From Gordonia neofelifaecis NRRL B-59395 (GTDB taxonomy: Bacteria > Actinomycetota > Actinomycetes > Mycobacteriales > Mycobacteriaceae), in the NCBI RefSeq assembly GCF_000192435.1, contig NZ_AEUD01000007.1, forward strand, positions 1 through 64,000: 64,000 nt of DNA, given 5' to 3'. The position numbers were made by a program, and so were the translations under genes. The notes beneath the pieces were generated by a model that had not been told where the DNA came from, made no database searches, and saw nothing but the letters and a program-made list of their open reading frames with translations. Shown in pieces: positions 32,782 to 40,697 of the stretch. Positions within the stretch are counted from its first letter, which is position 1. Each line of letters starts with the position of its first letter.

Positions 32782-32808
32782 GACTCTCCTGTGTTCGGTC
32801 TGAGTAGT

Positions 32809-32827
32809 TTAGGCGAGCCTAACAGAA
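32809..32827 (-). promoter_or_regulatory. IdeR/DtxR-type iron box upstream of the lipoprotein gene
   Basis: The palindrome TTAGGCGAGCCTAA (32809-32822) extended to 19 bases agrees with the known IdeR/DtxR consensus TTAGGTTAGSCTAACCTAA at about 15 positions by eye. It lies 28 bases before the lipoprotein ATG, where a bound repressor would block transcription. The acetoacetate-decarboxylase-like gene ends just beyond it, so the lipoprotein gene is the only clear target. Confidence 0.7.
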
Positions 32828-32838
32828 TTTCCGGGTGC

Positions 32839-33597
32839 TCAGCCCGCCGGGGTGATGACCGTCGCGTCGTCGAAGACCATCGACAGATCGGCCACGGAGC
32901 TGGCCATGAGTGCGGTACGGGAGAGGTCGAGCCGACGGAGCTCGTCGGCCATCGGATGATCGCCGAGGGTCAGCCTGGCGCCGCCGATCCTGGTGCGGGT
33001 GCCGACGGTCGACGTCAGTCGCCACGGTGTGCGACGGGTGACGCCGTCCAGTTGCGAGTACGCCTGGAGGACGGTGTCGCGCGCGGTGTCCGGCACGGGC
33101 AGGCCTCGCCCGACGGTCAGGTCGGCGATCAATCGGCCGTCCTGGCTGACGCGTCCGTGCTTGACGGCCGAGTCGTGGTCCACGTCGAAGTCGGCGAGAA
33201 CCTTGGGGAAGCCCCAGATGCCTCGGCCCGCAGCCATGGTGAACTCGCCGTCGACCGGCAGCTGGTGGATCAGCGCGTGTGCATCGCCGGAGCCGAGCGA
33301 GCGCAGCGTGCGCAACGGCGAGGCTGCGGCACCCGGCGGCTGCATCAGGAAGCAGACCCCGAACTCGTTGTACGGTCCCAGGTCGCCGTCGCGGTAGTCG
33401 ACGAACACCACCATGCAGATCGCGCGGCCTCGGCGGACCTCGAGCGGTGCGAGATCGGCGGCCCCGCGACGGCGGACGGCTGCGGCCACCGCTTCCGTCG
33501 ACGCGGTGAAGCCGGCCACGAAACAGCGGGCGGAGCGGATCTGGACGGGCATCGTCACGTCTGTGCCGAGCACGTCGTGAACATCGTGAGCAGTCAT
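32839..33597 (-). CDS. Acetoacetate decarboxylase-family protein
   Basis: A 252-residue soluble protein of the acetoacetate decarboxylase superfamily. The Schiff-base lysine region is visible as GIWGFPKVLADF (Lys-132), with the surrounding family features (EFGVCFLM, GEFTMAAGRG). The family decarboxylates or otherwise handles beta-keto acids through a lysine imine; many actinobacterial members have unknown substrates. I chose the ATG at 33597; GTG and TTG starts lie 9 and 21 bases further out, and none has a clear ribosome site. A DosR-like palindrome lies about 70 bases upstream, in the gap shared with the divergent response regulator. Confidence 0.85.
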   Translation of the reverse strand: MTAHDVHDVLGTDVTMPVQIRSARCFVAGFTASTEAVAAAVRRRGAADLAPLEVRRGRAICMVVFVDYRDGDLGPYNEFGVCFLMQPPGAAASPLRTLRSLGSGDAHALIHQLPVDGEFTMAAGRGIWGFPKVLADFDVDHDSAVKHGRVSQDGRLIADLTVGRGLPVPDTARDTVLQAYSQLDGVTRRTPWRLTSTVGTRTRIGGARLTLGDHPMADELRRLDLSRTALMASSVADLSMVFDDATVITPAG

Positions 33598-33666
33598 TCG
33601 GGTCACGCTACGAGACAACGGTGCTGTTACGGGTGGGTTCCCTGGTGAACTGGACGACTCCGGTCA

Positions 33667-33680
33667 CGGACTTTAGTCCC
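33667..33680. promoter_or_regulatory. DosR-like palindrome between divergent genes
   Basis: CGGACTTTAGTCCC matches the core of the DosR/DevR box (GGGACTWWAGTCCC) at 13 of 14 positions. It sits 70 bases before the acetoacetate-decarboxylase-like gene and 87 bases before the response regulator gene, so it could act on either. The outer TTS/SAA flanks are poorly conserved. Confidence 0.55.
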
Positions 33681-33767
33681 ACGAACGGGTGATCGGGCGG
33701 CTCTTGTCGGAGGGGTCGGCTATTTTTGACGTGTCCGAGATGTCGAGGTCGGGCCAGGAATGGGGAG

Positions 33768-34466
33768 ATGACGAACTTGATGGATGAGCGTGGTGATCTC
33801 GCTGGTGAGCGGCCCGGCGTCGTCCGCGTGGGCATGGTCGACGACCATCAGTCCCCGGTGTGGGGCATCGAACGGATCCTGGAGGGTCAAACCGACCTCG
33901 AACTCGTCGAGGCCGCGCCCACGGTGGCGGAGCTGTTGGCCAAGACGGCCGATCTCGACGTCGTGATCCTCGATCTCCGGTTGAATGACGGAACCACGCC
34001 GCGGGAGAACGTCAACACCCTCGCCGATCGGGGAATCGTGACGGTGGTCTACACCTCGGGCGAGCATCCCGACCTGTTGAGATCGGCGGCGCGCGCGGGC
34101 ACCCTCGGCGTCGTCCTGAAGTCGGCCTCCGAAGAGGAGGTCCTGGCGGCGATCCGCGCGGCGGCCGGCGGCGAAGAAGTCCTGACAACCGAATGGGCGG
34201 CCGCCATCGACGGCGACCCGAACCTCGACGGCGTCGACCTCAGCCCCCAGCTGCAACGCGTTCTGACGTTGTACGCCTCCGGAGGCACCTCGATCAGCGT
34301 CGGCCACGAACTCGGGGTCACTCCGGACACGGTCAACGAGTACCTCAAACGGATTCGGCAGAAGTACGCCGACGCCGGCCGTCCGACGCGGACCAAGCTG
34401 GACCTGTTCAAGCGTGCGGTCGAAGACGGCTGGCTTCCGATGCCGCACCGAGACCACGCGCCCTGA
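33768..34466 (+). CDS. LuxR/NarL-type response regulator R1
   Basis: A 232-residue two-component response regulator. The receiver domain has the acid pair Asp-25/26 (VDDHQ), the phosphoacceptor Asp-69 in VILDLRL, Thr-96 and Lys-118 (VVLKSAS). The C-terminal HTH reads TSISVGHELGVTPDTVNEYLKRIRQKYADAG, a diverged LuxR/sigma-4-like form. ATG 33768 has AGGA at a spacing of eight bases. It stands alone between the two halves of the kinase array and is the only complete receiver protein there, so it is the likely output of one or more of the A-type kinases. A seven-base hairpin overlaps its stop codon. Confidence 0.9.
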   Translation: MTNLMDERGDLAGERPGVVRVGMVDDHQSPVWGIERILEGQTDLELVEAAPTVAELLAKTADLDVVILDLRLNDGTTPRENVNTLADRGIVTVVYTSGEHPDLLRSAARAGTLGVVLKSASEEEVLAAIRAAAGGEEVLTTEWAAAIDGDPNLDGVDLSPQLQRVLTLYASGGTSISVGHELGVTPDTVNEYLKRIRQKYADAGRPTRTKLDLFKRAVEDGWLPMPHRDHAP

Positions 34467-34484
34467 CCCGTGGGTGGACGGGTC
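34465..34484 (+). terminator. Possible terminator hairpin after the response regulator
   Basis: A perfect seven-base stem, GACCCGT (34465-34471) with ACGGGTC (34478-34484), and a six-base loop starting inside the stop codon of the response regulator. There is no T-run, so termination would be weak or of the intrinsic type seen in high-GC actinobacteria. Confidence 0.4.
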
Positions 34485-34645
34485 CGGTCGGCGGGTCGTC
34501 GGGCACTGTGACCTCGGGTTCGGTGTCACCAGTTCTGGGTCTACCGGGCGACGCCGGACCTTCGTAACGTTTGTGTCGAACCTGGGCGACTCATCTTCCG
34601 GGTGCACTTATTCAGCCGGTCGGGGATTGATCAGGAGGATCGCCT

Positions 34646-34978
34646 GTGAGCGTTGCCGAACTCGAGATCGGAATCAACGGTGGGCGAGCGTCGCAGATGA
34701 CGTCGCCTGTCATGGAGGCGGTCGTACCGCATCTGGTCCCCACGCAGCCTGCGCGGCCCGCCCTGTCCACGCGTGAGGTCGAGGTGCTTCTCGCTTGGAT
34801 GGCTGCGGAATCCAAAGAGGACGCCGCGCACAAGCTCTTCATCTCCCAGTCGACCGTGAGCACGCACATCTCACGGATCCGCGCCAAGTACGCGGCCGTC
34901 GGACGCTGTGCGCCGACCAAGGCGCACCTGCTCGCGCGCGCGCTGCAGGACGGGTATACGACACTAGAGGAGTGGTGA
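34646..34978 (+). CDS. Receiver-less LuxR-type HTH protein R2
   Basis: A 110-residue DNA-binding protein consisting of a short N-terminal extension and a LuxR-type HTH (LSTREVEVLLAWMA...AAHKLFISQSTVSTHISRIRAKYAAVG). No receiver domain is present, so phosphorylation by the neighbouring kinases cannot be direct through this protein. The GTG start at 34646 is set by a strong AGGAGG at 34631-34636. Its C-terminal pattern (TKAHLLARALQDGY) parallels that of R1 (TKLDLFKRAVEDGW), suggesting common origin. The stop overlaps the start of the next kinase gene, making an R2-A3-B3 operon. Confidence 0.88.
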   Translation: MSVAELEIGINGGRASQMTSPVMEAVVPHLVPTQPARPALSTREVEVLLAWMAAESKEDAAHKLFISQSTVSTHISRIRAKYAAVGRCAPTKAHLLARALQDGYTTLEEW

Positions 34979-36225
34979 CCCGCACTCTTACCGAGCGACT
35001 CCGCCCGCTGCCCGGATTTCGGGACAGTGGGCGGAGCCTTTTCGCGCGCCCGGTCGAACACGGTCGCGGCGAGTTGGACCGGTTGCGGGTCGCACTCGCC
35101 CGGCTCACCGGCGCCGGGTATGTGGTCTACACCATCATCGTGCTGCCGCAGATGATCAGTGAGGCGGCCGGCCGCGTACCTGCGTGGTACCCGGTGGTCG
35201 GGGGCCTGCTGGCATTCGGCCCGGGGGTCGCGCTCTTCGCGGTGTCCGTCGTCCGGCGGTGGCACGCGGCGATCGCCGCCGCGGCGATCTCGTGTGCCGT
35301 CGGAGCGCTGGGGGCGGCCGTGCTGTGGCTGCTCGTATGCGAGTCCGGTTCGGACACGTCGCCGATCTGGATCCTGGACTTCGTCGGGCTCGCGGGCCTG
35401 GCGGTGGTGCTCGTCCGTCCGGTACTGGAGGCGGTCGCCGTCCTCGTGGTCGGCAAGCTGGCCGGTGCGGCGGTCGCGGTGTGGAACGTGGATGGAGTCG
35501 ACGCGTGGGCGGCAGTCGAAGAGGCGCTGTTCGGCATCGTCTTCACCTCGCTGTGCATCCTGCTCGTCCGGCGGGTGCTGCAGGTCGGAGCGGACCTCGA
35601 CGAGTCGCGTGCGGATACCGAACGTGCGGTGGCGCGGAACGTCGCCAACATCGAACTGGCCCGGGTGGATGCGCTGATCCACGATCACGTCCTGTCGACC
35701 TTCGTCGCCGTCGCCGCCGATCGAGACGACGCCCGGGTGCCTGCGCAGGCGAGCGAGGCACTGGTCGCGCTGGATCGCCTGGCCGCCGACGATCTCGCGG
35801 AGGCCGACGTCCCCGGGCCCGAACTGGTCGCCCGGCTGCGCGCGGTGATCGGCGGAATCAGCAGTGACCTTCCGGTGACCGTCGAGGTCGCCGCCGACGC
35901 GCCGTCGTGCCCGGCGGAGGTCGTCGCGGCGCTGGCCGAGGCCGCGGCCGAGGCCGTGCGGAACAGTGCCGCACACGCCGGGCCCGATGCGGAGACCGCG
36001 GTGTACATCGGCGTCCGCGCGGATCTGGTCCAGGTCGTCGTCACCGACGACGGCGTCGGATTCGATCCCGAAGCCGTCGGCGACGACAGGTTGGGACTGG
36101 CGTTGAGCATCCGGCACCGAGTCGGAGCTCTCGTGGGCGGCGAGACCGCGGTGATGAGTACTCCCGGGCGTGGATCGACGGTGCGGCTGTGGTGGACACC
36201 GGAGTCCCGTGAGGACCACGCGTGA
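34975..36225 (+). CDS. Membrane sensor histidine kinase-like protein A3
   Basis: A 416-residue member of the same family as the proteins at 27722 and 29976. Several membrane segments (residues about 40-205) precede the phosphoacceptor stretch VDALIHDHVLSTF (candidate His-236) and a HATPase domain with N box EAVRNSAAHA, G1 box DDGVGFDP and G2 box GRGSTVRL. The GTG at 34975 overlaps the stop of the HTH gene and has AGAGGAG just upstream. The gene ends in GTGA overlap with the type-B gene. It is probably catalytically active, with its stimulus unknown. Confidence 0.85.
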   Translation: MTRTLTERLRPLPGFRDSGRSLFARPVEHGRGELDRLRVALARLTGAGYVVYTIIVLPQMISEAAGRVPAWYPVVGGLLAFGPGVALFAVSVVRRWHAAIAAAAISCAVGALGAAVLWLLVCESGSDTSPIWILDFVGLAGLAVVLVRPVLEAVAVLVVGKLAGAAVAVWNVDGVDAWAAVEEALFGIVFTSLCILLVRRVLQVGADLDESRADTERAVARNVANIELARVDALIHDHVLSTFVAVAADRDDARVPAQASEALVALDRLAADDLAEADVPGPELVARLRAVIGGISSDLPVTVEVAADAPSCPAEVVAALAEAAAEAVRNSAAHAGPDAETAVYIGVRADLVQVVVTDDGVGFDPEAVGDDRLGLALSIRHRVGALVGGETAVMSTPGRGSTVRLWWTPESREDHA

Positions 36226-37262
36226 CCGCCGGCGATCCCGTGCCGGTCGCGGGTAAGACCTCCGATGTCGCGACGATGCTCGGCCTCCGCAATCCGGCCG
36301 CGGCCTTTCTCGCCGCCGGAGCCTGGCTGGCGCTGCTGTTCATCGGCGTCGCCAGCGGCGGCATCGAGGTCCCGGTGGCCTATCTCGCGGGCTTCGCGCT
36401 GCTCGGGGGTGGATGGTTCGTCGTCTTGGCCTCGCCGTCGGATCCCATGCGCCTGCCGGATGCGATGATCGCAGCACTGACCGCCGCCGCGGCGTGCGGT
36501 CTGGCGGTCTCATCGACGGACCTCGGCGACCGGGCCGTGGTCCTGGCGCTCGGCGGGTCCGCGGCGCTCACATTCGTGATGCTGGCCGTCCGGGGTCGTA
36601 CCGGCGTCGCCTGGCTCGGTGGGCTGGTGAGCCTGATCGCCATCGTCGTGGCCGCAGCAGCACGAGGTGAGGACATCGCGGTGGCGGTCGGGATCGTGAT
36701 GCCGGGGAACACCGGGATCCTGGCGATGGCTACCTTCTTCGCGATGCTGGTCCGACCGCGGGCGCAGCAGATCGGCGCGCTGCGCCGCCTGGGTGAGCGA
36801 GACCGGCAGGCCGAAGGCGTCCGGATGGTTCGGGACGCGCGACTGTCCCGGCTGCAGGATCAGGTCCGACCGCTGCTGGAGTACATCGCCTCGGGCGCGC
36901 GGTTGTCGGACGATCAGGTCGCGGCATGCCTGCTGATCGAAGCGGGTCTCCGTGATCGGATCCGGGCACCGGGTCTGGATGCGCCAGAGGTCGCGGACGC
37001 GGCCTGGGATGCGCGTGGACGCGGTGTCCGGGTGCTGCTTCTGGACGATCGTGAGAAGGCCACATGGGACGACGAGTCGGCGCAGTTCGCCAAGGTCCGT
37101 GACGCGGCTGTCGGCGTACTCGTGGGAGCGCGGGCGGGTGCTCAGGTGACGGTGCGACTCCTCCCGGAGCGGCGCGACAGCTTCGCGACGATCGCGATCG
37201 CCGAGGGCGGTCAGGTCCGGCGGATCGATTTCCCGACCGGAGACCTCGGCGACGTCGAATGA
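36222..37262 (+). CDS. Membrane partner protein B3 of unknown function
   Basis: A 346-residue type-B protein with about six membrane segments, then the shared soluble domain: [36 protein letters not shown] and [13 protein letters not shown]. Of the three B proteins this one keeps the pattern most clearly. The GTG start overlaps the kinase stop codon. It is the last gene before the ribosomal rplN operon, 232 bases away. Confidence 0.8.
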   Translation: MTAGDPVPVAGKTSDVATMLGLRNPAAAFLAAGAWLALLFIGVASGGIEVPVAYLAGFALLGGGWFVVLASPSDPMRLPDAMIAALTAAAACGLAVSSTDLGDRAVVLALGGSAALTFVMLAVRGRTGVAWLGGLVSLIAIVVAAAARGEDIAVAVGIVMPGNTGILAMATFFAMLVRPRAQQIGALRRLGERDRQAEGVRMVRDARLSRLQDQVRPLLEYIASGARLSDDQVAACLLIEAGLRDRIRAPGLDAPEVADAAWDARGRGVRVLLLDDREKATWDDESAQFAKVRDAAVGVLVGARAGAQVTVRLLPERRDSFATIAIAEGGQVRRIDFPTGDLGDVE

Positions 37263-37295
37263 ACGGGTTTCTGCAGGTCCGGGGCCCACATCGAT

Positions 37296-37325
37296 TTGGC
37301 CGACGCTACGAGTCTGGCCTACACT
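37296..37325 (+). promoter_or_regulatory. Candidate promoter of the rplN operon
   Basis: TTGGCC (37296-37301) and TACACT (37320-37325) are spaced 18 bases apart, a good fit to a vegetative actinobacterial promoter. A leader of about 160 bases follows. The segment TACACT....GGTTGCCTG recurs at the rpsH promoter. The remaining leader up to 37494 holds no gene that I can see. Confidence 0.6.
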
Positions 37326-37494
37326 AGAGCGGTTGCCTGCGGTGCGTGCACCGCAAGTCGAGTCGCGAACCCACTGCAGCGGACTCCGAATTCCGGAGAA
37401 CGCCCAGGCAGGCGCGGATTTCGATGGTGACAGACCGTGTGCGTCGGGTCGGAAATCCGGCGGACATAAGTATCCAGGTCAAGGAGACTACGCA

Positions 37495-37863
37495 GTGATT
37501 CAGCAGGAATCGCGGCTGCGCGTCGCCGACAACACCGGTGCGAAGGAGATCCTCTGCATCCGTGTTCTCGGTGGTTCGTCGCGGCGCTACGCCGGCGTGG
37601 GTGACGTCATCGTCGCCACCGTCAAGGACGCCATCCCCGGCGGAAATGTCAAGAAGGGTGAGGTCGTCAAGGCCGTCATCGTGCGCACCGTCAAGGAGCG
37701 CCGTCGCCCCGACGGTTCGTACATCAAGTTCGACGAGAACGCGGCCGTCATCCTCAAGAACGAGAGCGACCCGCGCGGTACCCGCATCTTCGGCCCCGTC
37801 GGCCGCGAGCTGCGCGACAAGCGCTTCATGAAGATCGTTTCGCTCGCACCGGAGGTGATCTGA
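37495..37863 (+). CDS. rplN: 50S ribosomal protein L14
   Basis: Large-subunit protein (122 aa) that binds 23S rRNA at the subunit interface. The sequence has the L14 hallmarks [27 protein letters not shown] and [11 protein letters not shown]. The start is the GTG at 37495, preceded by AAGGAGA; upstream in-frame codons belong to the leader. It heads a four-gene rplN-rplX-rplE-rpsN run and is not preceded by rpsQ as in many genomes, since the kinase array lies there instead. Confidence 0.98.
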   Translation: MIQQESRLRVADNTGAKEILCIRVLGGSSRRYAGVGDVIVATVKDAIPGGNVKKGEVVKAVIVRTVKERRRPDGSYIKFDENAAVILKNESDPRGTRIFGPVGRELRDKRFMKIVSLAPEVI

Positions 37864-37866
37864 CCC

Positions 37867-38184
37867 ATGAAGATCCATAAGGGTGACACCGTCATCGTCA
37901 TCGCGGGCAAGGACAAGGGCGCCAAGGGCAAGGTCATCGAGGCCTACCCGAAGCGCGAGCGCGTGCTCGTCGAGGGCGTCAACCGCATCAAGAAGCACAC
38001 CAGCGCCTCGGCCAACGAGCGTGGCGCCGAGTCGGGCGGCATCGTGACGCAGGAAGCTCCGATCCACGTCTCGAACGTGATGATCGTCGACGCCGAGGGC
38101 AACCCGACTCGCGTCGGTTACCGTCGCGACGAGGAGACCGGCAAGAACGTCCGCATCTCCCGCAAGACCGGGAAGGACATCTGA
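37867..38184 (+). CDS. rplX: 50S ribosomal protein L24
   Basis: Assembly-initiating large-subunit protein (105 aa) with the KOW motif [22 protein letters not shown] at the N-terminus and [10 protein letters not shown] further on. It starts three bases after the rplN stop and ends one base before rplE, consistent with one transcript. Confidence 0.98.
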   Translation: MKIHKGDTVIVIAGKDKGAKGKVIEAYPKRERVLVEGVNRIKKHTSASANERGAESGGIVTQEAPIHVSNVMIVDAEGNPTRVGYRRDEETGKNVRISRKTGKDI

Positions 38185-38185
38185 C

Positions 38186-38764
38186 ATGACCACTTCTGAG
38201 AAGGTCCAGCCCCGCCTCAAGGCCAAGTACCGCGAGGACATCAGGGGCAAGCTGAACGAAGAGTTCAACTACGCCAACGTGATGCAGATCCCCGGCGTCG
38301 TCAAGGTCGTCGTGAACATGGGTGTCGGCGACGCCGCCCGTGACGCGAAGCTGATCAACGGTGCGGTCGCCGATCTGGCGCTCATCACCGGTCAGGCTCC
38401 GGAGATCCGCCGCGCGCGCAAGTCGATCGCACAGTTCAAGCTGCGCGAGGGCATGCCGATCGGTGCGCGCGTCACCCTGCGTGGCGACCGCATGTGGGAG
38501 TTCCTCGATCGCCTCGTGTCGATCGCGCTCCCGCGTATCCGCGACTTCCGCGGTCTGAGCGATCGCCAGTTCGACGGCAACGGCAACTACACGTTCGGTC
38601 TGAACGAGCAGTCGATGTTCCACGAGATCAACATCGACTCCATCGACCGTCCGCGCGGTATGGACATCACGGTCGTCACCTCGGCCACCACGGACGACGA
38701 GGGCCGTGCGCTGCTTCGCGCTCTGGGCTTCCCGTTCAAGAGCAACGACGCAGCCGCGAACTGA
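38186..38764 (+). CDS. rplE: 50S ribosomal protein L5
   Basis: 5S rRNA-binding protein of the central protuberance, 192 aa, the usual length for actinobacteria. Diagnostic segments include [20 protein letters not shown], the [22 protein letters not shown] block and IRDFRGL. The gene follows rplX directly and precedes rpsN in the standard spc-operon order. Confidence 0.98.
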   Translation: MTTSEKVQPRLKAKYREDIRGKLNEEFNYANVMQIPGVVKVVVNMGVGDAARDAKLINGAVADLALITGQAPEIRRARKSIAQFKLREGMPIGARVTLRGDRMWEFLDRLVSIALPRIRDFRGLSDRQFDGNGNYTFGLNEQSMFHEINIDSIDRPRGMDITVVTSATTDDEGRALLRALGFPFKSNDAAAN

Positions 38765-38780
38765 GATAGGGACAACTGAG

Positions 38781-38966
38781 ATGGCAAAGAAGGCTCTGGT
38801 CAACAAGGCCAACAAGAAGCCCAAGTTCGCAGTCCGGGGTTACACCCGCTGCAACAAGTGCGGTCGTCCGCACTCGGTGTACCGCAAGTTCGGTCTGTGC
38901 CGCGTGTGCTTCCGCGACATGGCACACGCAGGCGAGCTGCCGGGCGTGCAGAAGTCCAGCTGGTGA
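38781..38966 (+). CDS. rpsZ: 30S ribosomal protein S14, zinc-binding type Z
   Basis: A 61-residue S14 of the short, zinc-ribbon (C+) form, with CNKC and CRVC cysteine pairs separated by [11 protein letters not shown]. The ATG at 38781 follows GATAGGGA at suitable distance. In most actinobacteria rpsH comes next; here a strong terminator follows, and rpsH is found 21.7 kb downstream. The zinc form implies that a zinc-free paralogue may exist elsewhere for zinc-poor growth, as in mycobacteria. Confidence 0.97.
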   Translation: MAKKALVNKANKKPKFAVRGYTRCNKCGRPHSVYRKFGLCRVCFRDMAHAGELPGVQKSSW

Positions 38967-38991
38967 CTTCCCGCCGATAGGCATATCGACG

Positions 38992-39025
38992 ACGACCCCG
39001 TCTCCCGTGAGGGAGGCGGGGTCGT
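38992..39025 (+). terminator. Strong intrinsic terminator after rpsN
   Basis: ACGACCCCGTCTCCC and GGGAGGCGGGGTCGT pair into a 15-base stem with one mismatch and a four-base GTGA loop, followed by the T-rich TCCGTTGTTCC. It closes the rplN-rplX-rplE-rpsN transcript 26 bases after the rpsN stop. This shows that the split of the spc operon is functional as well as positional. Confidence 0.9.
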
Positions 39026-39105
39026 TCCGTTGTTCCACGTGAAGCGGCCGCTCTTCGCGAATCAGGCGGGGTGTCGGGACCCCCGTATCGACGGTCCCGA
39101 CGATC

Positions 39106-39345
39106 TCACTGCGGTCCGGCGGGCGTGGCCCTGCGTCCGCGCAGCAGGTACACCGCGGGCAGGACGCCTGCCGAGTTGACGACCGACAGCGCCGCCGACC
39201 ACACCAGCTTCGACCCGTTCACTTCCTTCTTGTCGCGCGACCGCAGATCCCGGATCGCCCAGACCCGCAGGCCGGCGTCGACGGCTGCGATGGAGATGAT
39301 GCCCGCGCGTGCGGCGGGCGGAAGCTCGGACCATTTCTTTGCCAT
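39106..39345 (-). CDS. Small membrane protein, PLDc_N-like
   Basis: A 79-residue protein with two predicted membrane helices (AGIISIAAVDAGLRVWAI and LVWSAALSVVNSAGVLPAVYLL) joined by DLRSRDKKEVNGSK. The arrangement, helix / D-L-R.. / G-S-K-L-V-W / helix / Y-L-L-R-G-R-R, matches the phospholipase D nuclease N-terminal (PLDc_N) type of small membrane protein. Its function is unknown. It is transcribed against the ribosomal operon and away from the TRIC-like gene. Confidence 0.7.
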   Translation of the reverse strand: MAKKWSELPPAARAGIISIAAVDAGLRVWAIRDLRSRDKKEVNGSKLVWSAALSVVNSAGVLPAVYLLRGRRATPAGPQ

Positions 39346-39476
39346 GACTCCAGTCTGCCAGGCGCGCAGTGCTCCACGGGACGCCGTCGGCGTACGGATG
39401 CCAGAGGCCGGCGATGCGCTGCGCTAGATTCACCTCGGACGCGTCTCGCGTTCCGTCATGACCCGGAGGCTGCCCT

Positions 39477-40157
39477 ATGTCGTTGTGGATGGCGTCGTCG
39501 AATCTCGACAACGCGGCGTCGCTGCTCCATCACGGAGGGGAGCTCATCGGCATCGTTGCGTTCGCGGCGTCCGGAGCCCTGCTGTCGGTGCGACGGAACC
39601 TCGACATCGTCGGTATCGTCCTGCTCGCCGCGGCCACCGCTCTCGGCGGAGGCATCATCCGCGACGTCATCATCGGCAAGACGCCGCCCACGGCGTTCAC
39701 CAATCTGTGGCTGGTGGCCGCCGCGGTCGGCACGGCGCTGGTGATCTTCGTGTGGCAGCCGCCTGCCCGCCTGACGCGGTGGCCGTTGGACGTCACCGAC
39801 GCGGTCGGCCTCGGACTGTTCGCGGTGACCGGCACCGTCACCGCCTACGACTACGGTCTCGCCGCGCCGAGCGCCGCGATGCTGGGCCTGACGACGGCGA
39901 TCGGTGGCGGCATCATCCGGGACGTGCTGTCGGGCACAGTTCCGGCCGTGCTTCGTTCCAACGAGCATCTCTACGCGATCCCGTCGCTGGCCGGCGCGGC
40001 AGTGACCGCAGTGCTGCTGCATCTCGACGTGTACCGGCCGTGGGTCGGGCTCCTGTGCGCCGGATCGGTGACCGTCGTGCGCATCGCCTCGCTGAGGTAC
40101 GGCTGGCACGGTCCACGACCCTGGTACACCAAGCGCGAACGCCCAGAGGAGAGTTGA
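39477..40157 (+). CDS. TRIC-family (UPF0126/YadS-like) membrane channel
   Basis: A 226-residue membrane protein with about seven hydrophobic segments and two internal repeats, each with the signature ALGGGIIRDV..G..P (residues about 55-71 and 140-155). This is the bacterial trimeric intracellular cation channel family, formerly UPF0126. Family members conduct monovalent cations, though the physiological role in bacteria is unclear. GGAGG at nine bases upstream supports ATG 39477. It lies before the cofactor genes without overlap and may be transcribed with them. Confidence 0.88.
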   Translation: MSLWMASSNLDNAASLLHHGGELIGIVAFAASGALLSVRRNLDIVGIVLLAAATALGGGIIRDVIIGKTPPTAFTNLWLVAAAVGTALVIFVWQPPARLTRWPLDVTDAVGLGLFAVTGTVTAYDYGLAAPSAAMLGLTTAIGGGIIRDVLSGTVPAVLRSNEHLYAIPSLAGAAVTAVLLHLDVYRPWVGLLCAGSVTVVRIASLRYGWHGPRPWYTKRERPEES

Positions 40158-40214
40158 CCCGCAGCGGCGGGCAATCGTTCGCCGTGACGGCGCCGACGTG
40201 GCAGGCTCGAACAT

Positions 40215-40697
40215 GTGGATCCGAATCAGAAGCGCGCGACGGTGATCACCGTGTCGGACCGGTCGTTCGCCGGTGACCGCGAGGACGTCTCCGGGCCGCT
40301 CGCGGCCGAGTTGCTCGGTGAGTCCGGGTGGACGGCGGAGGTGATCGTCGTGCCAGACGACCGGGATGCGATCGCGAGCGTGATCACCGAGGTCGTCGAT
40401 GCCGGCGCCGGCCTGGTCGTCACGACCGGGGGCACCGGCGTCGGACCGCGAGATGTGACTCCTGAGGCCACCGAGCCACTCCTGTCCCGCGTCCTGCCCG
40501 GGGTGGCCGAGGAGATCCGCCGAGTCGGCGTCGTGGCGCTCCCGCATGCGATGCTGTCGCGGGGCCTGGCGGGGATGCGGAACGGTGCGCTCGTGGTGAA
40601 TCTGGCGGGCTCGACGGGCGCTGTCCGGGATGGGGTGCCGGTGGTCCTGCAGATCGCCGACCACGCCGTCGCGCAGGCGGCCGGAGGCGATCACTGA
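40215..40697 (+). CDS. mog: Molybdopterin adenylyltransferase (MogA/MoaB family)
   Basis: A 160-residue enzyme of the MogA/MoaB fold that adenylates molybdopterin before metal insertion. Visible motifs are VSDRSFAGDREDVSGP, TTGGTGVGPRDVTPEAT and NLAGSTGAV. The start is the GTG at 40215; an ATG at 40213 is in another frame. It overlaps moaE by one base, giving a mog-moaE-moaA operon. Whether it is MogA-like or MoaB-like cannot be settled by eye. Confidence 0.93.
   Translation: MDPNQKRATVITVSDRSFAGDREDVSGPLAAELLGESGWTAEVIVVPDDRDAIASVITEVVDAGAGLVVTTGGTGVGPRDVTPEATEPLLSRVLPGVAEEIRRVGVVALPHAMLSRGLAGMRNGALVVNLAGSTGAVRDGVPVVLQIADHAVAQAAGGDH

Noticed and set aside
33288-33310. GCCGGAGCCGAGCGAGCGCAG in the acetoacetate-decarboxylase-like gene as a third copy of the NRPS 26-base repeat
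   Set aside because: The match is only partial and the protein shows no extra residues at that place, so codon composition explains it.
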